Assembly: GCF_030815585.1 (NCBI RefSeq)
Contig: NZ_JAUSWY010000001.1
Coordinates: forward strand, 2,852,001 to 2,916,000
DNA: 64,000 nucleotides
Direction of reading: 5' to 3'
From: Arthrobacter pascens
GTDB lineage: Bacteria; Actinomycetota; Actinomycetes; Actinomycetales; Micrococcaceae
Part shown: piece by piece, positions 51,689-60,731 of the stretch
How the letters are laid out: each line of letters begins with the position of its first letter
Position numbering within the stretch: the stretch's first letter is position 1
Notes under the pieces: generated by a model
What the model saw: only the letters and a program-made list of their open reading frames with translations
Told to the model about the DNA's origin: nothing
Database searches by the model: none
Translations under genes and position numbers: made by a program

Positions 51689-52859
51689 CGGAAACGTCCA
51701 GCTCCGCGGCCGAGATGTCCCGTGACTGCTCGGCGTCCATCACACGGTCATTCAGCCAGTCCTTGGGCAACGCTGGCTTCTTGGGAGATCCTGCACGGCC
51801 CCGCGGTCCCTCGGCGTCCACGCCGGGATACGGGGAGTCCAGGTCCAAATGGTCCAGGGTGTCGCGCAGCACTTCCAGGCTGGTCACCATGGCAAGCCTG
51901 GTGCGCAGTTCGCTGCCAACGACGTAGCCCTTGAAGTACCACGCCATATGCTTGCGGATTTCGCGGAGCGCCTTGCCTTCGTCGCCAAAGGTTTCGATCA
52001 TGAGCTGGGCATGGCGGTAGACGCCTTCGGCAACCTGGCGCAGGGCCGGCTTGTGGCGCTCATCGCTGCCTTCGAAGGCAGCCATCAGGTCCCCGAACAG
52101 CCACGGGCGGCCCTGGCAGCCGCGGCCCACCACTACGCCATCCACCCCGGTCTCGCGGACCATCCGGACTGCATCCTCCGCGGACCAGATGTCGCCGTTG
52201 CCCAGGACCGGGATGTCCGGGAGTGCTTCGCGCAGGCGGGCGATGGCTGCCCAGTCGGCCTGCCCGGAATAGAACTGTGCCGCTGTGCGGCCGTGGAGTG
52301 CGACGGCGGCCACTCCGGAATCGCGGGCGATCCGGCCGGCGTCGAGGTATGTCAGGTGGTCTTCATCGATGCCCTTGCGCATCTTGATGGTGAGTGGCAC
52401 GTTGCCCTTGGATGCTTCCTTGACCGCCGTCTGGACGATGGAGGTGAAAAGGTCGATCTTCCAGGGCAGAGCCGAGCCGCCGCCGCGCCGGGTGACTTTG
52501 GGTACGGGGCAGCCGAAGTTCAGGTCGATATGGTCCGCCCGGTTCTCCTCAACGAGCATCCGCACGGCCTGGCCCACCGTTACCGGGTCCACCCCGTACA
52601 GCTGGACAGAGCGGACTTTTTCGTCGTCGTCGTGCGAGATGATGCGTAGGGACTCCGGGGTGCGTTCCACCAGGGCGCGGGAAGTGACCATCTCCGCCAC
52701 ATACAGGCCGCCGCCGTACTCACGGCACAAACGACGAAAGGCGGAATTGGTGATGCCGGCCATGGGGGCGAGGATCACGGGGGTGTCCACCGTGATGGGA
52801 CCCAGCTTCAGGGGCGGGAGTTCCAGCTTGGGGGCGGGAGGCGTTGCTACAACAGTCAC
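51681..52859 (-). CDS. dusB: tRNA-dihydrouridine synthase
   Basis: A 392-residue FMN enzyme reducing uridines in tRNA D loops. VILAPMAGITNSAFRRLCREYG starts the TIM barrel, DHIDLNFGCPVPKVTRRGGGSAL carries the catalytic Cys, and VVGRGCQGRPWLFGDL binds the FMN phosphate. GTG at 52859 is chosen because it begins the conserved part; the frame is open to 52895. A Lys/Ala/Pro-rich C-terminal extension ends the protein. The strand and order fit a dusB-dgt-dnaG unit. Confidence 0.94.
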   Translation of the reverse strand: MTVVATPPAPKLELPPLKLGPITVDTPVILAPMAGITNSAFRRLCREYGGGLYVAEMVTSRALVERTPESLRIISHDDDEKVRSVQLYGVDPVTVGQAVRMLVEENRADHIDLNFGCPVPKVTRRGGGSALPWKIDLFTSIVQTAVKEASKGNVPLTIKMRKGIDEDHLTYLDAGRIARDSGVAAVALHGRTAAQFYSGQADWAAIARLREALPDIPVLGNGDIWSAEDAVRMVRETGVDGVVVGRGCQGRPWLFGDLMAAFEGSDERHKPALRQVAEGVYRHAQLMIETFGDEGKALREIRKHMAWYFKGYVVGSELRTRLAMVTSLEVLRDTLDHLDLDSPYPGVDAEGPRGRAGSPKKPALPKDWLNDRVMDAEQSRDISAAELDVSGG

Positions 52860-52935
52860 CTGTCCATTGTCGCAAAGCCGGGCAAATCGTCGCACCGCCG
52901 CTCTTGCCGCCTCCCTGCAGTCTTGGGAGTATCCG

Positions 52936-54396
52936 TCAGCCGCGGTCTGCCCGGCGGCCCCGGCGTGTGTCGGCCGCTTCGGAACCTTCCGGGGGCGTGT
53001 GCCTGGAACGGCTGCTGGCCGCGGCCGCGGCGAGCGCGCCGGTATCGTCGACGTAGTCGGGGTTCACTGGGTGGGTGACGGTGCCCTGGTCACCGGGAGC
53101 CCCGCCTTCCGGAAGTCCGGCAGTGCGGATGCCGGTGGCCTTGACCACCAGCACGGCAATCAGGGTGGTGACGGGAATGGCAAGGACCAGTCCGATGGAG
53201 CCCACCAGGGTCCGGATGACTTCCTCGGACAGCTCCGCGCTGGTCAGTGTTTCCCCCAGCGGACGGTTGTACAGCATCACGATGATAAGGATGGGCAGGG
53301 CCGCGCCGGCGTAGGCGAACGCGATGGTGTAGACCGTGGAGGCGATGTGGTCGCGGCCGATCCGCATGGCGGAGGTGAAGAGTTTGCGGGCGCTGGTGCC
53401 GGGGGCCAGCTCGTAAAGTTCCCAGACAGCCGATGACTGTGTGATGGTGACGTCGTTGAGGACACCGAGTCCGGAGATGATAAGGCCGCAGAGGATCACG
53501 CCGCTGATGGAAATGCTGTCGGAGGTATTGATCAGGGTCGTGGCGTCATGGCTCCCCACGCCGGCAAGGTTGGCGGCGTCCGTGGCCCACGCCGCCAACA
53601 GTGCGGTGATGCCCAGACCAAACATGGTGCCCAGGAGCGCGGTGGAGGTCCTGGCCGAGAAGCCATGGGCAAAGTACAGGACCCCGATCATGATCACCGT
53701 GGAGCCCACCAATGCCAGCAGCAGCGGCGGCTTCCCCTCCACCAGGCCCGGCAGCATAAAGCTCACCAGGACAAAGTAGGCCCCCACCAGCCCGACCAGT
53801 GCCCGGAACCCGCGCCAGCGTGCCACAGCGATGACCACGAAGGCGTAGAGCAGCGCCAGGAACACAATAGGCATGGTCCGTACAAAGTCCACAAAAATGT
53901 AGGCCGGGGACCCCTGGGAAGCCGACGCTCCCTGGGCGTTGGACAGGTTCAGGTACCGGATCTGGTCCCCCACCTTCACGCCGTGGGACTTGGCCACATC
54001 CGGATTGATGACCACCTTGACCGGACTGCCGCCCTGGTCCGGCTCGGTGAAGGCGAACGTGCAGTCAGACCCCTGCTGGCCCGGATCCTGCTGGGCCTGC
54101 TGACCGGTGTCCGACGTTGGGCCCGACGCGTTGGAACCCTGCATGCAGCTTTCCACCGCTACGCTCTGGATTTTTCCGGTGTCGAACGTCACGCCGGGTG
54201 CTGCAGAGTAAGGATTGGCGAGGGAGATGCCTTCCTTCGTTCCGGAAGGCCACAGCATGGCCATGGCGACGAGGGTGAGCAGCGTCAACGGAACCAACAC
54301 GGCAGCGAGGATGCGGTTGGCCCTCCGCCGGGCAGCAACTGCCTGCGACGTCAGCTCTGAATGGCCCATGGAAGCGTGGGAGTGACCGGACCCCAT
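52936..54396 (-). CDS. YibE/F-family membrane protein
   Basis: A 486-residue protein. One N-terminal helix (LVPLTLLTLVAMAMLWPSG) is followed by an exported domain (about residues 60-165) with two Cys (VESCMQG, SDCTFAF), then seven to eight helices in the YibE/F domain: FRTMPIVFLALLYAFVVIAVARWRGFRALVG and SGVILCGLIISGLGVLNDVTITQSSAVWEL. The family is widespread in Gram-positives and its function is not known. The C-terminal tail is polar and basic. It is upstream of dusB on the same strand. Confidence 0.88.
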   Translation of the reverse strand: MGSGHSHASMGHSELTSQAVAARRRANRILAAVLVPLTLLTLVAMAMLWPSGTKEGISLANPYSAAPGVTFDTGKIQSVAVESCMQGSNASGPTSDTGQQAQQDPGQQGSDCTFAFTEPDQGGSPVKVVINPDVAKSHGVKVGDQIRYLNLSNAQGASASQGSPAYIFVDFVRTMPIVFLALLYAFVVIAVARWRGFRALVGLVGAYFVLVSFMLPGLVEGKPPLLLALVGSTVIMIGVLYFAHGFSARTSTALLGTMFGLGITALLAAWATDAANLAGVGSHDATTLINTSDSISISGVILCGLIISGLGVLNDVTITQSSAVWELYELAPGTSARKLFTSAMRIGRDHIASTVYTIAFAYAGAALPILIIVMLYNRPLGETLTSAELSEEVIRTLVGSIGLVLAIPVTTLIAVLVVKATGIRTAGLPEGGAPGDQGTVTHPVNPDYVDDTGALAAAAASSRSRHTPPEGSEAADTRRGRRADRG

Positions 54397-54450
54397 CAGC
54401 AGTTAAACCTCATGACTTGAACTCTACTTCGGGCACCATAGGGTTGATAA

Positions 54451-55239
54451 ATGGAGCATCAGGACCCCGGCGAGCCCGGCGTGGCCAAGGGCAGGACTGA
54501 GGGGAACGGCAAGCCCCGCGCCGGCGGAGGCGCGTCCGGGCCCCTGCAACAGGCGGTGCTCACGGTGCTGAAGGCCTCCGGCCCCACGCTGGGGGTGGCG
54601 CTGGTGCTGCACGGCGGCCGGTCCAACAGCTATGAGCGCGTGGAGGCCCGCCACCTGAGCCCGGCCAGGATGGTCCCGTTCGCCAGGCACCTGCACCGGG
54701 CCGGGAAGAACCACGGGCTGGCCGTCTGGTCCCTGCGGAACAGCGTCCGCGGCTGGAACGGTCAGGACATGACCCCGCTACAGGATGCCCGGTGGGCCCT
54801 GAAGCGGATCCATGAGCAACACCCCGGCGTTCCCCTCTATCTGTTGGGGCATTCGATGGGAGGGCTGACGGCCGTCTGCGCTGCCGATGATCCGCAGGTG
54901 GATGCGGTGGTGGCGCTGGCCCCGTGGCTCAACGCGGCTACGCCTGCCTCACGGGTTGCCGGCCGGAAGGTCCTGATTGTGCATGGTACCGGCGACCGCT
55001 GGACCAGTCCCTCGGAGTCCCTCAAATTCGCCCGCCGCGCCGCCGATGATGCAGCGTCCATGCAGTATGTGTCCCTCAAGGGGGCCGGGCACTTTATGAT
55101 CCGCCGGGTGCGGCTGTGGCATGCACTCGCCACCGGCTTTGTGATGAAGGCTTTCAGTGAAACGACCGGAGCAGTCCTGCCTTCATCCCGTTCCTTTGAT
55201 GAGCTGTTGCCCGAGTCCGCCATACAGGTGACCCTGTGA
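54451..55239 (+). CDS. Alpha/beta hydrolase
   Basis: A 262-residue esterase-type hydrolase. The nucleophile elbow is LLGHSMGGLTAV (Ser), the acid is in VHGTGDRWTSPSESL (Asp) and the base in SLKGAGHFMIRR (His). The oxyanion region is VLHGGRSNSYE. An N-terminal extension of about 35 Gly/Lys/Pro-rich residues is unusual. Its stop overlaps the next start (GTGA at 55236-55239), so it is coupled to the acyltransferase. Its substrate is likely a lipid ester. Confidence 0.9.
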   Translation: MEHQDPGEPGVAKGRTEGNGKPRAGGGASGPLQQAVLTVLKASGPTLGVALVLHGGRSNSYERVEARHLSPARMVPFARHLHRAGKNHGLAVWSLRNSVRGWNGQDMTPLQDARWALKRIHEQHPGVPLYLLGHSMGGLTAVCAADDPQVDAVVALAPWLNAATPASRVAGRKVLIVHGTGDRWTSPSESLKFARRAADDAASMQYVSLKGAGHFMIRRVRLWHALATGFVMKAFSETTGAVLPSSRSFDELLPESAIQVTL

Positions 55240-56117
55240 GCCCTTTCCGTCGCCACCAGGGACTCACGTCATCCACAAAAAGGAGCCGCGGCCTGCCGTG
55301 GAATCCCGGGCCCAGTGACCGTTTCTACCGGTTGATCCTCCGGACCGGCCAGTTCCTCCGGTGGGTGTTCCGGATTCGGGTCGTTACCTCCGGGCTTGAG
55401 AACCTCCCCGTGCCGGGTCCCCGGAAGGGGACCTCGCGCGCAGCAACGCCGGGCAGCGGCGCCATCATTGCCATCACGCACTTTGGCTACCTCGATTTCG
55501 CCTTTGCGGAACTTGAGGTGTGGAAACACGCGCGGGCGCAGATGCGGTTCATGATCCACCAAGGTGCGGCGGACCATTGGCTTGCGGGCCCGGCCATCCG
55601 CGGCACCGGGAACGTGGTGGTGGGCTTCACATCCCGCACGGAGGCCTATGATGCGGCGGTGGCAAAGTTGCGGGCGGGTGAATACCTCGCTGTGTTGCCG
55701 GAAGCAGGTGTCAGCCGGAGCTTCAAGGTCCGGGAATGCAAAACGGGGGCCGTCCGAATGGCCGCCGAAGCCGGGGTTCCGGTCATTCCGGTGTCCGTGT
55801 GGGGCGCCCACCGGCTGCTGACCCGTGGCCACGGCTTCTCGCTCCGCCGGGCCTGGCGCGCCCCGGTGAGGGTCCAGGTGGGCGAGGCGATGCGGTTCCC
55901 GCCTGACGTGGACCCGGAGGCGGCCACCGCGGAGCTCCGGGTGCGGCTGCAGGCCGGAATCGATGCCTGCATTGGGGACTTCCCGGTGCCAGCGGAACCC
56001 GGAGCGTGGTGGGTGCCGGCCGACCTGGGCGGCGGCGCCCCGACTGAATCCGAGCGGCGCAGGCTGGACGCTGAAGACGCAGCCAAGGGCCGCCGTCGTG
56101 GTCCCCGCTCCAACTGA
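55236..56117 (+). CDS. 1-acyl-glycerol-3-phosphate acyltransferase family protein
   Basis: A 293-residue PlsC-type acyltransferase. The catalytic H-x(4)-D motif is in ITHFGYLDFAF and the substrate-binding region is LPEAGVSRSFKVRECKTGAVRMA, followed by VIPVSVWGAH. There is an N-terminal basic extension of about 40 residues, and only one weak membrane segment is seen. GTG at 55236 overlaps the hydrolase stop. It would acylate lysophospholipids or a related acceptor. Confidence 0.9.
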   Translation: MSPFRRHQGLTSSTKRSRGLPWNPGPSDRFYRLILRTGQFLRWVFRIRVVTSGLENLPVPGPRKGTSRAATPGSGAIIAITHFGYLDFAFAELEVWKHARAQMRFMIHQGAADHWLAGPAIRGTGNVVVGFTSRTEAYDAAVAKLRAGEYLAVLPEAGVSRSFKVRECKTGAVRMAAEAGVPVIPVSVWGAHRLLTRGHGFSLRRAWRAPVRVQVGEAMRFPPDVDPEAATAELRVRLQAGIDACIGDFPVPAEPGAWWVPADLGGGAPTESERRRLDAEDAAKGRRRGPRSN

Positions 56118-56173
56118 CTGGCACTTAACGTCGTCATTCCGCGTTTTGAGTGCGTTAAGTGCGAGTCAGTTGG
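56110..56173. repeat. Imperfect inverted repeat between convergent genes
   Basis: CCAACTGACT (56110-56119) and its complement (56164-56173), plus CACTTAACG (56122-56130) and CGTTAAGTG (56153-56161), form a stem of 19 bp with a two-base internal bulge and a 22-base loop. The acyltransferase stop codon lies in the left arm. It may be a terminator for the genes ending at 56117 and 56184, or a copy of a small dispersed intergenic element. Confidence 0.6.
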
Positions 56174-56183
56174 ATGGGTTGGG

Positions 56184-57218
56184 TCAGTCCGAGACGATCA
56201 GCGTTTCGGCACCTGCCAGGTGTGCCTTGCCGGTTTCGAGTAAAGGCTCGACGGCGGCGCGCAGCGCCGTCATGGAATCGTCCAGTTCCAGCATGACCGG
56301 GTGCTGATATGCGATGAGGGACAGCAGGTCGCGGACAGCCTCCGCGGCATCATCGGAGGTGAGCGCCGGTTCGTGCCCCAGGAACACATCAGTGGCCGGG
56401 GCCTTGGAGTCAGCCGGAACATCCTGGGCCAACGGATCCTGCGCCGCTTCCGCGTAGCTGACGGCGAACGCACGGATCCGGCCCTTCTTGGTGGGGGCGA
56501 CGCCGGCGCCGAACGCGGACTCCGGCTCGGCGCGCAGCACGATGGCACCGTGGGCGCCGGTCAGGTCGTCCAGGAACAGTTTCTGCACCTGTCCCATGGA
56601 GAGCACACCAGGAGAATCCCAGCCGTGGATGGACGTGTAGTACCGTCCCACCACGTCGGTCAGCTCAACGGAGCCGGTGGCGAGGTCCATCACCACATCC
56701 GAGCCTGCGTTCTCGTCGTTCGCCGGCCTCCCGCCGTCGTCCTTAGCGGGGAAAACCGGCAGCTTCAGGGCGCCGGGCTCCACAACAACCAGCCGGGACC
56801 GCTGGATGGGCGACAGCCCGAACGCTTCGGCAAAGGCAGCGCCGGGGGTGCCCGGCTGTACCTTTGCCCGGAGCCTGGCAACGCCCGACGGCGACTGTTC
56901 GGCTTCGCGGCGCAGCATGGTCAGGAGCGTGGCACCGATGCCGGAGCGCCGGTGGTCCCGCGCCACTTCGATGTACGTCCAGAGCCTCTCCGGATGCAGC
57001 GATGCTTCATAGACCACTCCTGCCGCCACAGGAATGCCAACACCGTCCAGGACATCCTCGGCCACGATGCAGCGGCGCCACGGCGTCCCGTCGGTGCCTG
57101 CCGACGAGACGGTCAGGGCACCGCGGAACTGGCTGGCCTGGAACGTCTCCGGATCTCCCCAGATCTCCAGCAGCGTCAGGTCATCGCCCTCACGCCATTC
57201 CCGGTATTCAATGGCCAC
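56184..57218 (-). CDS. GNAT-fold N-acetyltransferase
   Basis: A 344-residue protein with an N-terminal GNAT domain: WREGDDLTLLEIWGDPETFQASQFRG and WTYIEVARDHRRSGIGATLLTMLRREAE, the R-x-x-G-x-G/A acetyl-CoA loop. The C-terminal about 150 residues match the second half of the actinobacterial family in which this domain is extended (YYTSIHGWDSPG, VFLGHEPALTSDDAAEAVRDLLSL). It lies upstream of the inverted repeat and immediately downstream of glyS, two bases apart. The acceptor is unknown. Confidence 0.85.
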   Translation of the reverse strand: MAIEYREWREGDDLTLLEIWGDPETFQASQFRGALTVSSAGTDGTPWRRCIVAEDVLDGVGIPVAAGVVYEASLHPERLWTYIEVARDHRRSGIGATLLTMLRREAEQSPSGVARLRAKVQPGTPGAAFAEAFGLSPIQRSRLVVVEPGALKLPVFPAKDDGGRPANDENAGSDVVMDLATGSVELTDVVGRYYTSIHGWDSPGVLSMGQVQKLFLDDLTGAHGAIVLRAEPESAFGAGVAPTKKGRIRAFAVSYAEAAQDPLAQDVPADSKAPATDVFLGHEPALTSDDAAEAVRDLLSLIAYQHPVMLELDDSMTALRAAVEPLLETGKAHLAGAETLIVSD

Positions 57219-57220
57219 CG

Positions 57221-58606
57221 TTACGCCCCAATCAGGCGTGCGGCCAGGTAGCCTTCCACCTTGTCCAGCGAAACACGTTCCTGGGTCATGGTGTCGCGCT
57301 CACGGATGGTCACGGCCTGGTCGTCCAGGGTGTCGAAGTCCACGGTGATGCAGAAGGGGGTGCCGATCTCGTCCTGGCGGCGGTAGCGGCGGCCGATTGC
57401 GCCGGCGTCGTCGAAGTCGATGTTCCAATTCTTGCGCAGCTGGGCGCCGAGATCCTTGGCCTTGGGCGAGAGGTCCTCGTTGCGGCTCAGCGGCAGCACC
57501 GCTGCCTTGACCGGCGCCAGGCGCGGGTCAAGCTTCAGCACGGTGCGCACGTCCACGCCGCCCTTGGCGTTGGGCGCCTCATCCTCGGTGTAGGCGTCAA
57601 CAAGGAAGGCCATGAACGAGCGGGTCAGGCCGGCGGCCGGCTCGATGACGTACGGGGTGTAGCGCTCGTTGGTGGCCTGGTTGAAGTAGCTCAGGTCCTG
57701 GCCGGAGGCTTTGGCGTGGGTGGAAAGGTCAAAGTCGGTGCGGTTGGCGATGCCCTCAAGCTCCCCCCACTCCGAACCCTGGAACCCGAAGCGGTACTCG
57801 ATGTCCGTGGTGCCCTTGGAATAGTGGCTGAGCTTGTCCAGCGGGTGCTCGAAGAAGCGCAGGTTTTCCTCGCGGATGCCCAGGCCCGTGTACCAGGACA
57901 TCCGCTCCTTCATCCAGTACTGGTGCCACTCTTCGTCCGTGCCCGGCTCCACAAAGAACTCCATCTCCATCTGCTCGAATTCGCGGGTGCGGAAGATGAA
58001 GTTTCCAGGCGTGATTTCGTTGCGGAACGACTTGCCGATCTGGCCGATGCCGAACGGCGGCTTCTTCCGGGAGGTGGTGAGGACGTTGCTGAAGTTCACG
58101 AAGATACCCTGGGCGGTCTCCGGCCGGAGGTAGTGCAGGCCTTCGTCGCTGGCCACGGGGCCCAGGAAGGTCTTCAGGAGTCCGGAGAACTCCTGGGGTT
58201 CGGTCCATTCACCGCGGGTACCGCAGTTGGCGCAGGCAATGTCCTTCAGGCCGTTTTCGGCCGGACGGCCCTTCTTTTCCTCGTACTCTTCTTCAAGATG
58301 GTCTGCACGGTAGCGCTTGTGACAGGACAGGCATTCCACGAGCGGATCAGAGAAGACGTCGACGTGGCCGGAGGCTTCCCATACCTGGCGGGGCAGGATG
58401 ACGGAGGAGTCAAGGCCCACTACGTCTTCGCGCCCGCGCACCACGGACTGCCACCACTGGCGCTTGATGTTTTCCTTCAGTTCGGCACCCAGGGGTCCGT
58501 AGTCCCAGGCAGAACGCGAACCACCGTAGATCTCACCGGCCTGGAACACGAAGCCCCTCCGCTTGGAAAGGGAAATGACCTGGTCGAGAACGGATTTTGC
58601 TGCCAT
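57221..58606 (-). CDS. glyS: Glycyl-tRNA synthetase (class II, dimeric type)
   Basis: A 461-residue synthetase of the alpha2 type. [21 protein letters not shown] begins the conserved part, [16 protein letters not shown] is motif 2-side sequence, [16 protein letters not shown] is the catalytic core, and [17 protein letters not shown] with [17 protein letters not shown] is motif 3. ATG at 58606 is chosen because it follows GGAGT and gives the conserved N-terminus; the frame is open upstream to 58780. Confidence 0.96.
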   Translation of the reverse strand: MAAKSVLDQVISLSKRRGFVFQAGEIYGGSRSAWDYGPLGAELKENIKRQWWQSVVRGREDVVGLDSSVILPRQVWEASGHVDVFSDPLVECLSCHKRYRADHLEEEYEEKKGRPAENGLKDIACANCGTRGEWTEPQEFSGLLKTFLGPVASDEGLHYLRPETAQGIFVNFSNVLTTSRKKPPFGIGQIGKSFRNEITPGNFIFRTREFEQMEMEFFVEPGTDEEWHQYWMKERMSWYTGLGIREENLRFFEHPLDKLSHYSKGTTDIEYRFGFQGSEWGELEGIANRTDFDLSTHAKASGQDLSYFNQATNERYTPYVIEPAAGLTRSFMAFLVDAYTEDEAPNAKGGVDVRTVLKLDPRLAPVKAAVLPLSRNEDLSPKAKDLGAQLRKNWNIDFDDAGAIGRRYRRQDEIGTPFCITVDFDTLDDQAVTIRERDTMTQERVSLDKVEGYLAARLIGA

Positions 58607-58737
58607 GGTGGAACTCCAATTTCTACAGGGCCGCTGGGTGCGGTCCGCGGTTATCTGGCCCCACGGCACCAGTGGTGTTTGCACCTTTGGTTGCCGGGCG
58701 GGGCGGGCGAAGGAATAGATGCAGAAAGCTGCGTGTC

Positions 58738-59733
58738 CTAGCCTACCGGCCGCTGCCTCCGGAAGGCGCCCCGGGGCCACGGCAGGGTGGCCAGCACAAT
58801 CGCGGCCAGGGTCAGCAGTGTGCCAAGCACTGTGGCCGGGGCCACCACCGTGCCCGGGGCGGGAACCAGCAGGTCAAGGCCCAGCGAACCCAGGAGCTGC
58901 CCGGCAATCATGCCCAGCCCGGTGACCAGGACGCCCAGGCTGCGGACCAGCAGCGCGCCCAGGCCGATGAACACACAGCCCATGGGACCGCCGAGGTAGT
59001 ACCACCAGTCCACCGGCAACGCGTTCCCAGCGCCGGCGACGGCAACTTTGATGCCCCACGCGATCCACAGCACCACGGTACCGGCCACAAAATTCATCAG
59101 AGTGGCCGCGATCGGCGTGCCGTAAGTCACCGTGGCGGTTCCGTTCATGGCCTGCTGGAAACTCATGAGGAACCCGGCCAGGACGGGCAGCAGGAGTGGA
59201 ACGAGCAGCGTCTCCGGCCCTCCGGCGGACGCGCCGCCGGGCGCTGCGAACCTCGGCGAGACCGCCCACGCCACAGCAGCAATGGTCAGGACGCAGCCGA
59301 TGACCCTGATGCCGGTCACGGACTTCTTGCCGGCCGGTCCGATTCCCAGCCGGTCCACCAGCAGGCCGCTCATGGTCTGGCCTGTCACCGTGGCCACAGT
59401 GAACAGGGCCACGCCCAGGAGGCCTACGGTGAAGGACTGCGCAAAGACAAACAGTGCCCCGATCCCGCCAGCCAGGACGTACACACGGGGAAAGGCGCGG
59501 CTGCGGACCGCGGGAACGATCCTGGCCAGACCGGCGCGTCCCCTGGGCAGCACCAGCGAGATCAGGATCATCAGCACCAGGCCCGTGCTGAAACTGACCA
59601 CCGCCGCCGCGATCCCGTCATTGAGCCGGGCACCGAGCGCACCGTTGATCCGCCCCTGCACCGGGATAGCAAGCCCTGCCCCTACCGCCAGCGGGAGCCC
59701 GGCGAGCAGCGGCAAGCGTGCGGTGTGGGTCAT
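58738..59733 (-). CDS. DMT-family permease, YdcZ (DUF606) type
   Basis: A 331-residue membrane protein made of two DUF606 halves. Each half contains the pattern seen in [22 protein letters not shown] and [33 protein letters not shown]. About ten helices are present. ATG at 59733 with AAGGTG six bases ahead is preferred to GTG at 59742. It is divergent from the S4-domain gene, leaving only 33 bases for both promoters. The cargo is unknown. Confidence 0.88.
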   Translation of the reverse strand: MTHTARLPLLAGLPLAVGAGLAIPVQGRINGALGARLNDGIAAAVVSFSTGLVLMILISLVLPRGRAGLARIVPAVRSRAFPRVYVLAGGIGALFVFAQSFTVGLLGVALFTVATVTGQTMSGLLVDRLGIGPAGKKSVTGIRVIGCVLTIAAVAWAVSPRFAAPGGASAGGPETLLVPLLLPVLAGFLMSFQQAMNGTATVTYGTPIAATLMNFVAGTVVLWIAWGIKVAVAGAGNALPVDWWYYLGGPMGCVFIGLGALLVRSLGVLVTGLGMIAGQLLGSLGLDLLVPAPGTVVAPATVLGTLLTLAAIVLATLPWPRGAFRRQRPVG

Positions 59734-59766
59734 TGAATTCACCTTATGTCAGGCATCATTGCTTGT

Positions 59767-60003
59767 ATGAGCAACCAGGACATTGAAGAGATCCCCATCC
59801 GCGACAGCATGATCCGCCTTGGCCAGCTCCTGAAGCTCGCCAACCTCGTGGAGGACGGCGTGGAAGCCGCGGAGCTCATCAAGAACGGGCTCGTCAAAGT
59901 CAACGGCGAGATCGATGACCGCCGTGGGCGCCAGCTGCACAGCGGCGATACTGTCACCGTCAACGGTCAGACCGTCCGGGTAGTGGCGCCGGAAGCCTCC
60001 TGA
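59767..60003 (+). CDS. S4-domain RNA-binding protein (YbcJ/Hsp15-like)
   Basis: A 78-residue protein consisting of one S4 domain: IRDSMIRLGQLLKLANLVEDGVEAAELIKNGLVKVNGE followed by RRGRQLHSGDTVTVNG. Such proteins bind ribosomal or tRNA-like structures. ATG at 59767 gives MSNQDIEEI; the frame reaches back to 59746 but overlaps the divergent gene. It converges on the hydrolase gene with a one-base gap. Confidence 0.9.
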   Translation: MSNQDIEEIPIRDSMIRLGQLLKLANLVEDGVEAAELIKNGLVKVNGEIDDRRGRQLHSGDTVTVNGQTVRVVAPEAS

Positions 60004-60004
60004 C

Positions 60005-60655
60005 TTACTTCTTCAGCACCTCATGCGTGAGGAACTCGGACACGTGCCCGATCTCCTGCTGGTTAATGCCGTGCCACATGCCGGTATAAAGCACCTTGGT
60101 GAGCTTGACGTGTTTGCGGACCCAGCCCATGGTGAAGTCGATTTTGTCCGGCGTGATCACCGGATCCTGCTGGTCCCGGCCCCAGAACAGCGGGACGGAG
60201 CCATCCAGCTCACCGTCGCGGAACGTGGGATCGTCGCCGGCATCCACCACGAAGCCGGAAAGCCCGACGACGGCGGCAAAGTCCGCGGGGCGCTGCCGGA
60301 GGAGCGTGGTGGCCATGGCCATTCCCATGGAAAAGCCGAGCAGCGTCACCGAAGAGTGGCCGGCCTTGATGGTGTCGATCCAGTCGAGCACGTAGTCGGT
60401 TGCCTTCTTGACTGCGTCGAGTGAGTAGTCGATGGACGCTGTCAGCGGGAACCAGGTAAAACCCTCCCCCATGGCCAGCGGCGCCCGGACCGAGGCCACG
60501 GCAAAATCTCCGGGAAGCAGGTCCGCCAGGCTCAGGAGGTCCTGTTCGTTGGCGCCGTAGCCGTGCAGCAGCACCAGCAGCGGCTTTCCGGCACGCTGGT
60601 CCTCCGGCTGGGACCACAATATTACGGGGGCGGGAAATACTTTGGCGTCAGTCAT
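60005..60655 (-). CDS. Alpha/beta hydrolase, phospholipase/carboxylesterase type
   Basis: A 216-residue hydrolase. LLVLLHGYGANEQDLLSLADLLP is the oxyanion strand, LLGFSMGMAMATTLL the nucleophile elbow (Ser), ITPDKIDFTMGWVRKH holds the acid region, and YTGMWHGINQQEI the base His. It resembles carboxylesterase/acyl-protein thioesterase-like enzymes. It is divergent from the SGNH hydrolase with a palindrome (60672-60687) in between. Confidence 0.88.
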   Translation of the reverse strand: MTDAKVFPAPVILWSQPEDQRAGKPLLVLLHGYGANEQDLLSLADLLPGDFAVASVRAPLAMGEGFTWFPLTASIDYSLDAVKKATDYVLDWIDTIKAGHSSVTLLGFSMGMAMATTLLRQRPADFAAVVGLSGFVVDAGDDPTFRDGELDGSVPLFWGRDQQDPVITPDKIDFTMGWVRKHVKLTKVLYTGMWHGINQQEIGHVSEFLTHEVLKK

Positions 60656-60671
60656 GGTTTACATTCTTACA

Positions 60672-60687
60672 GTTACCCCGCGGTAAC
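60672..60687. promoter_or_regulatory. Candidate operator GTTACC-N4-GGTAAC
   Basis: A perfect inverted repeat with 6-bp arms lies in the 76-bp region between two divergent hydrolase genes, 17 bases from one start codon and 45 from the other. It could be a shared operator. No regulator gene is adjacent. Confidence 0.4.
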
Positions 60688-60731
60688 AACTTACGGTGGC
60701 GTAGCTGAGAGGCGGAAGGCAGGATAGGACC

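Noticed and set aside
56864..58741. A 625-residue plus-strand open frame opposite the GNAT and glyS genes
   Set aside because: The minus-strand proteins carry clear catalytic motifs; the plus-strand frame is a composition artefact.
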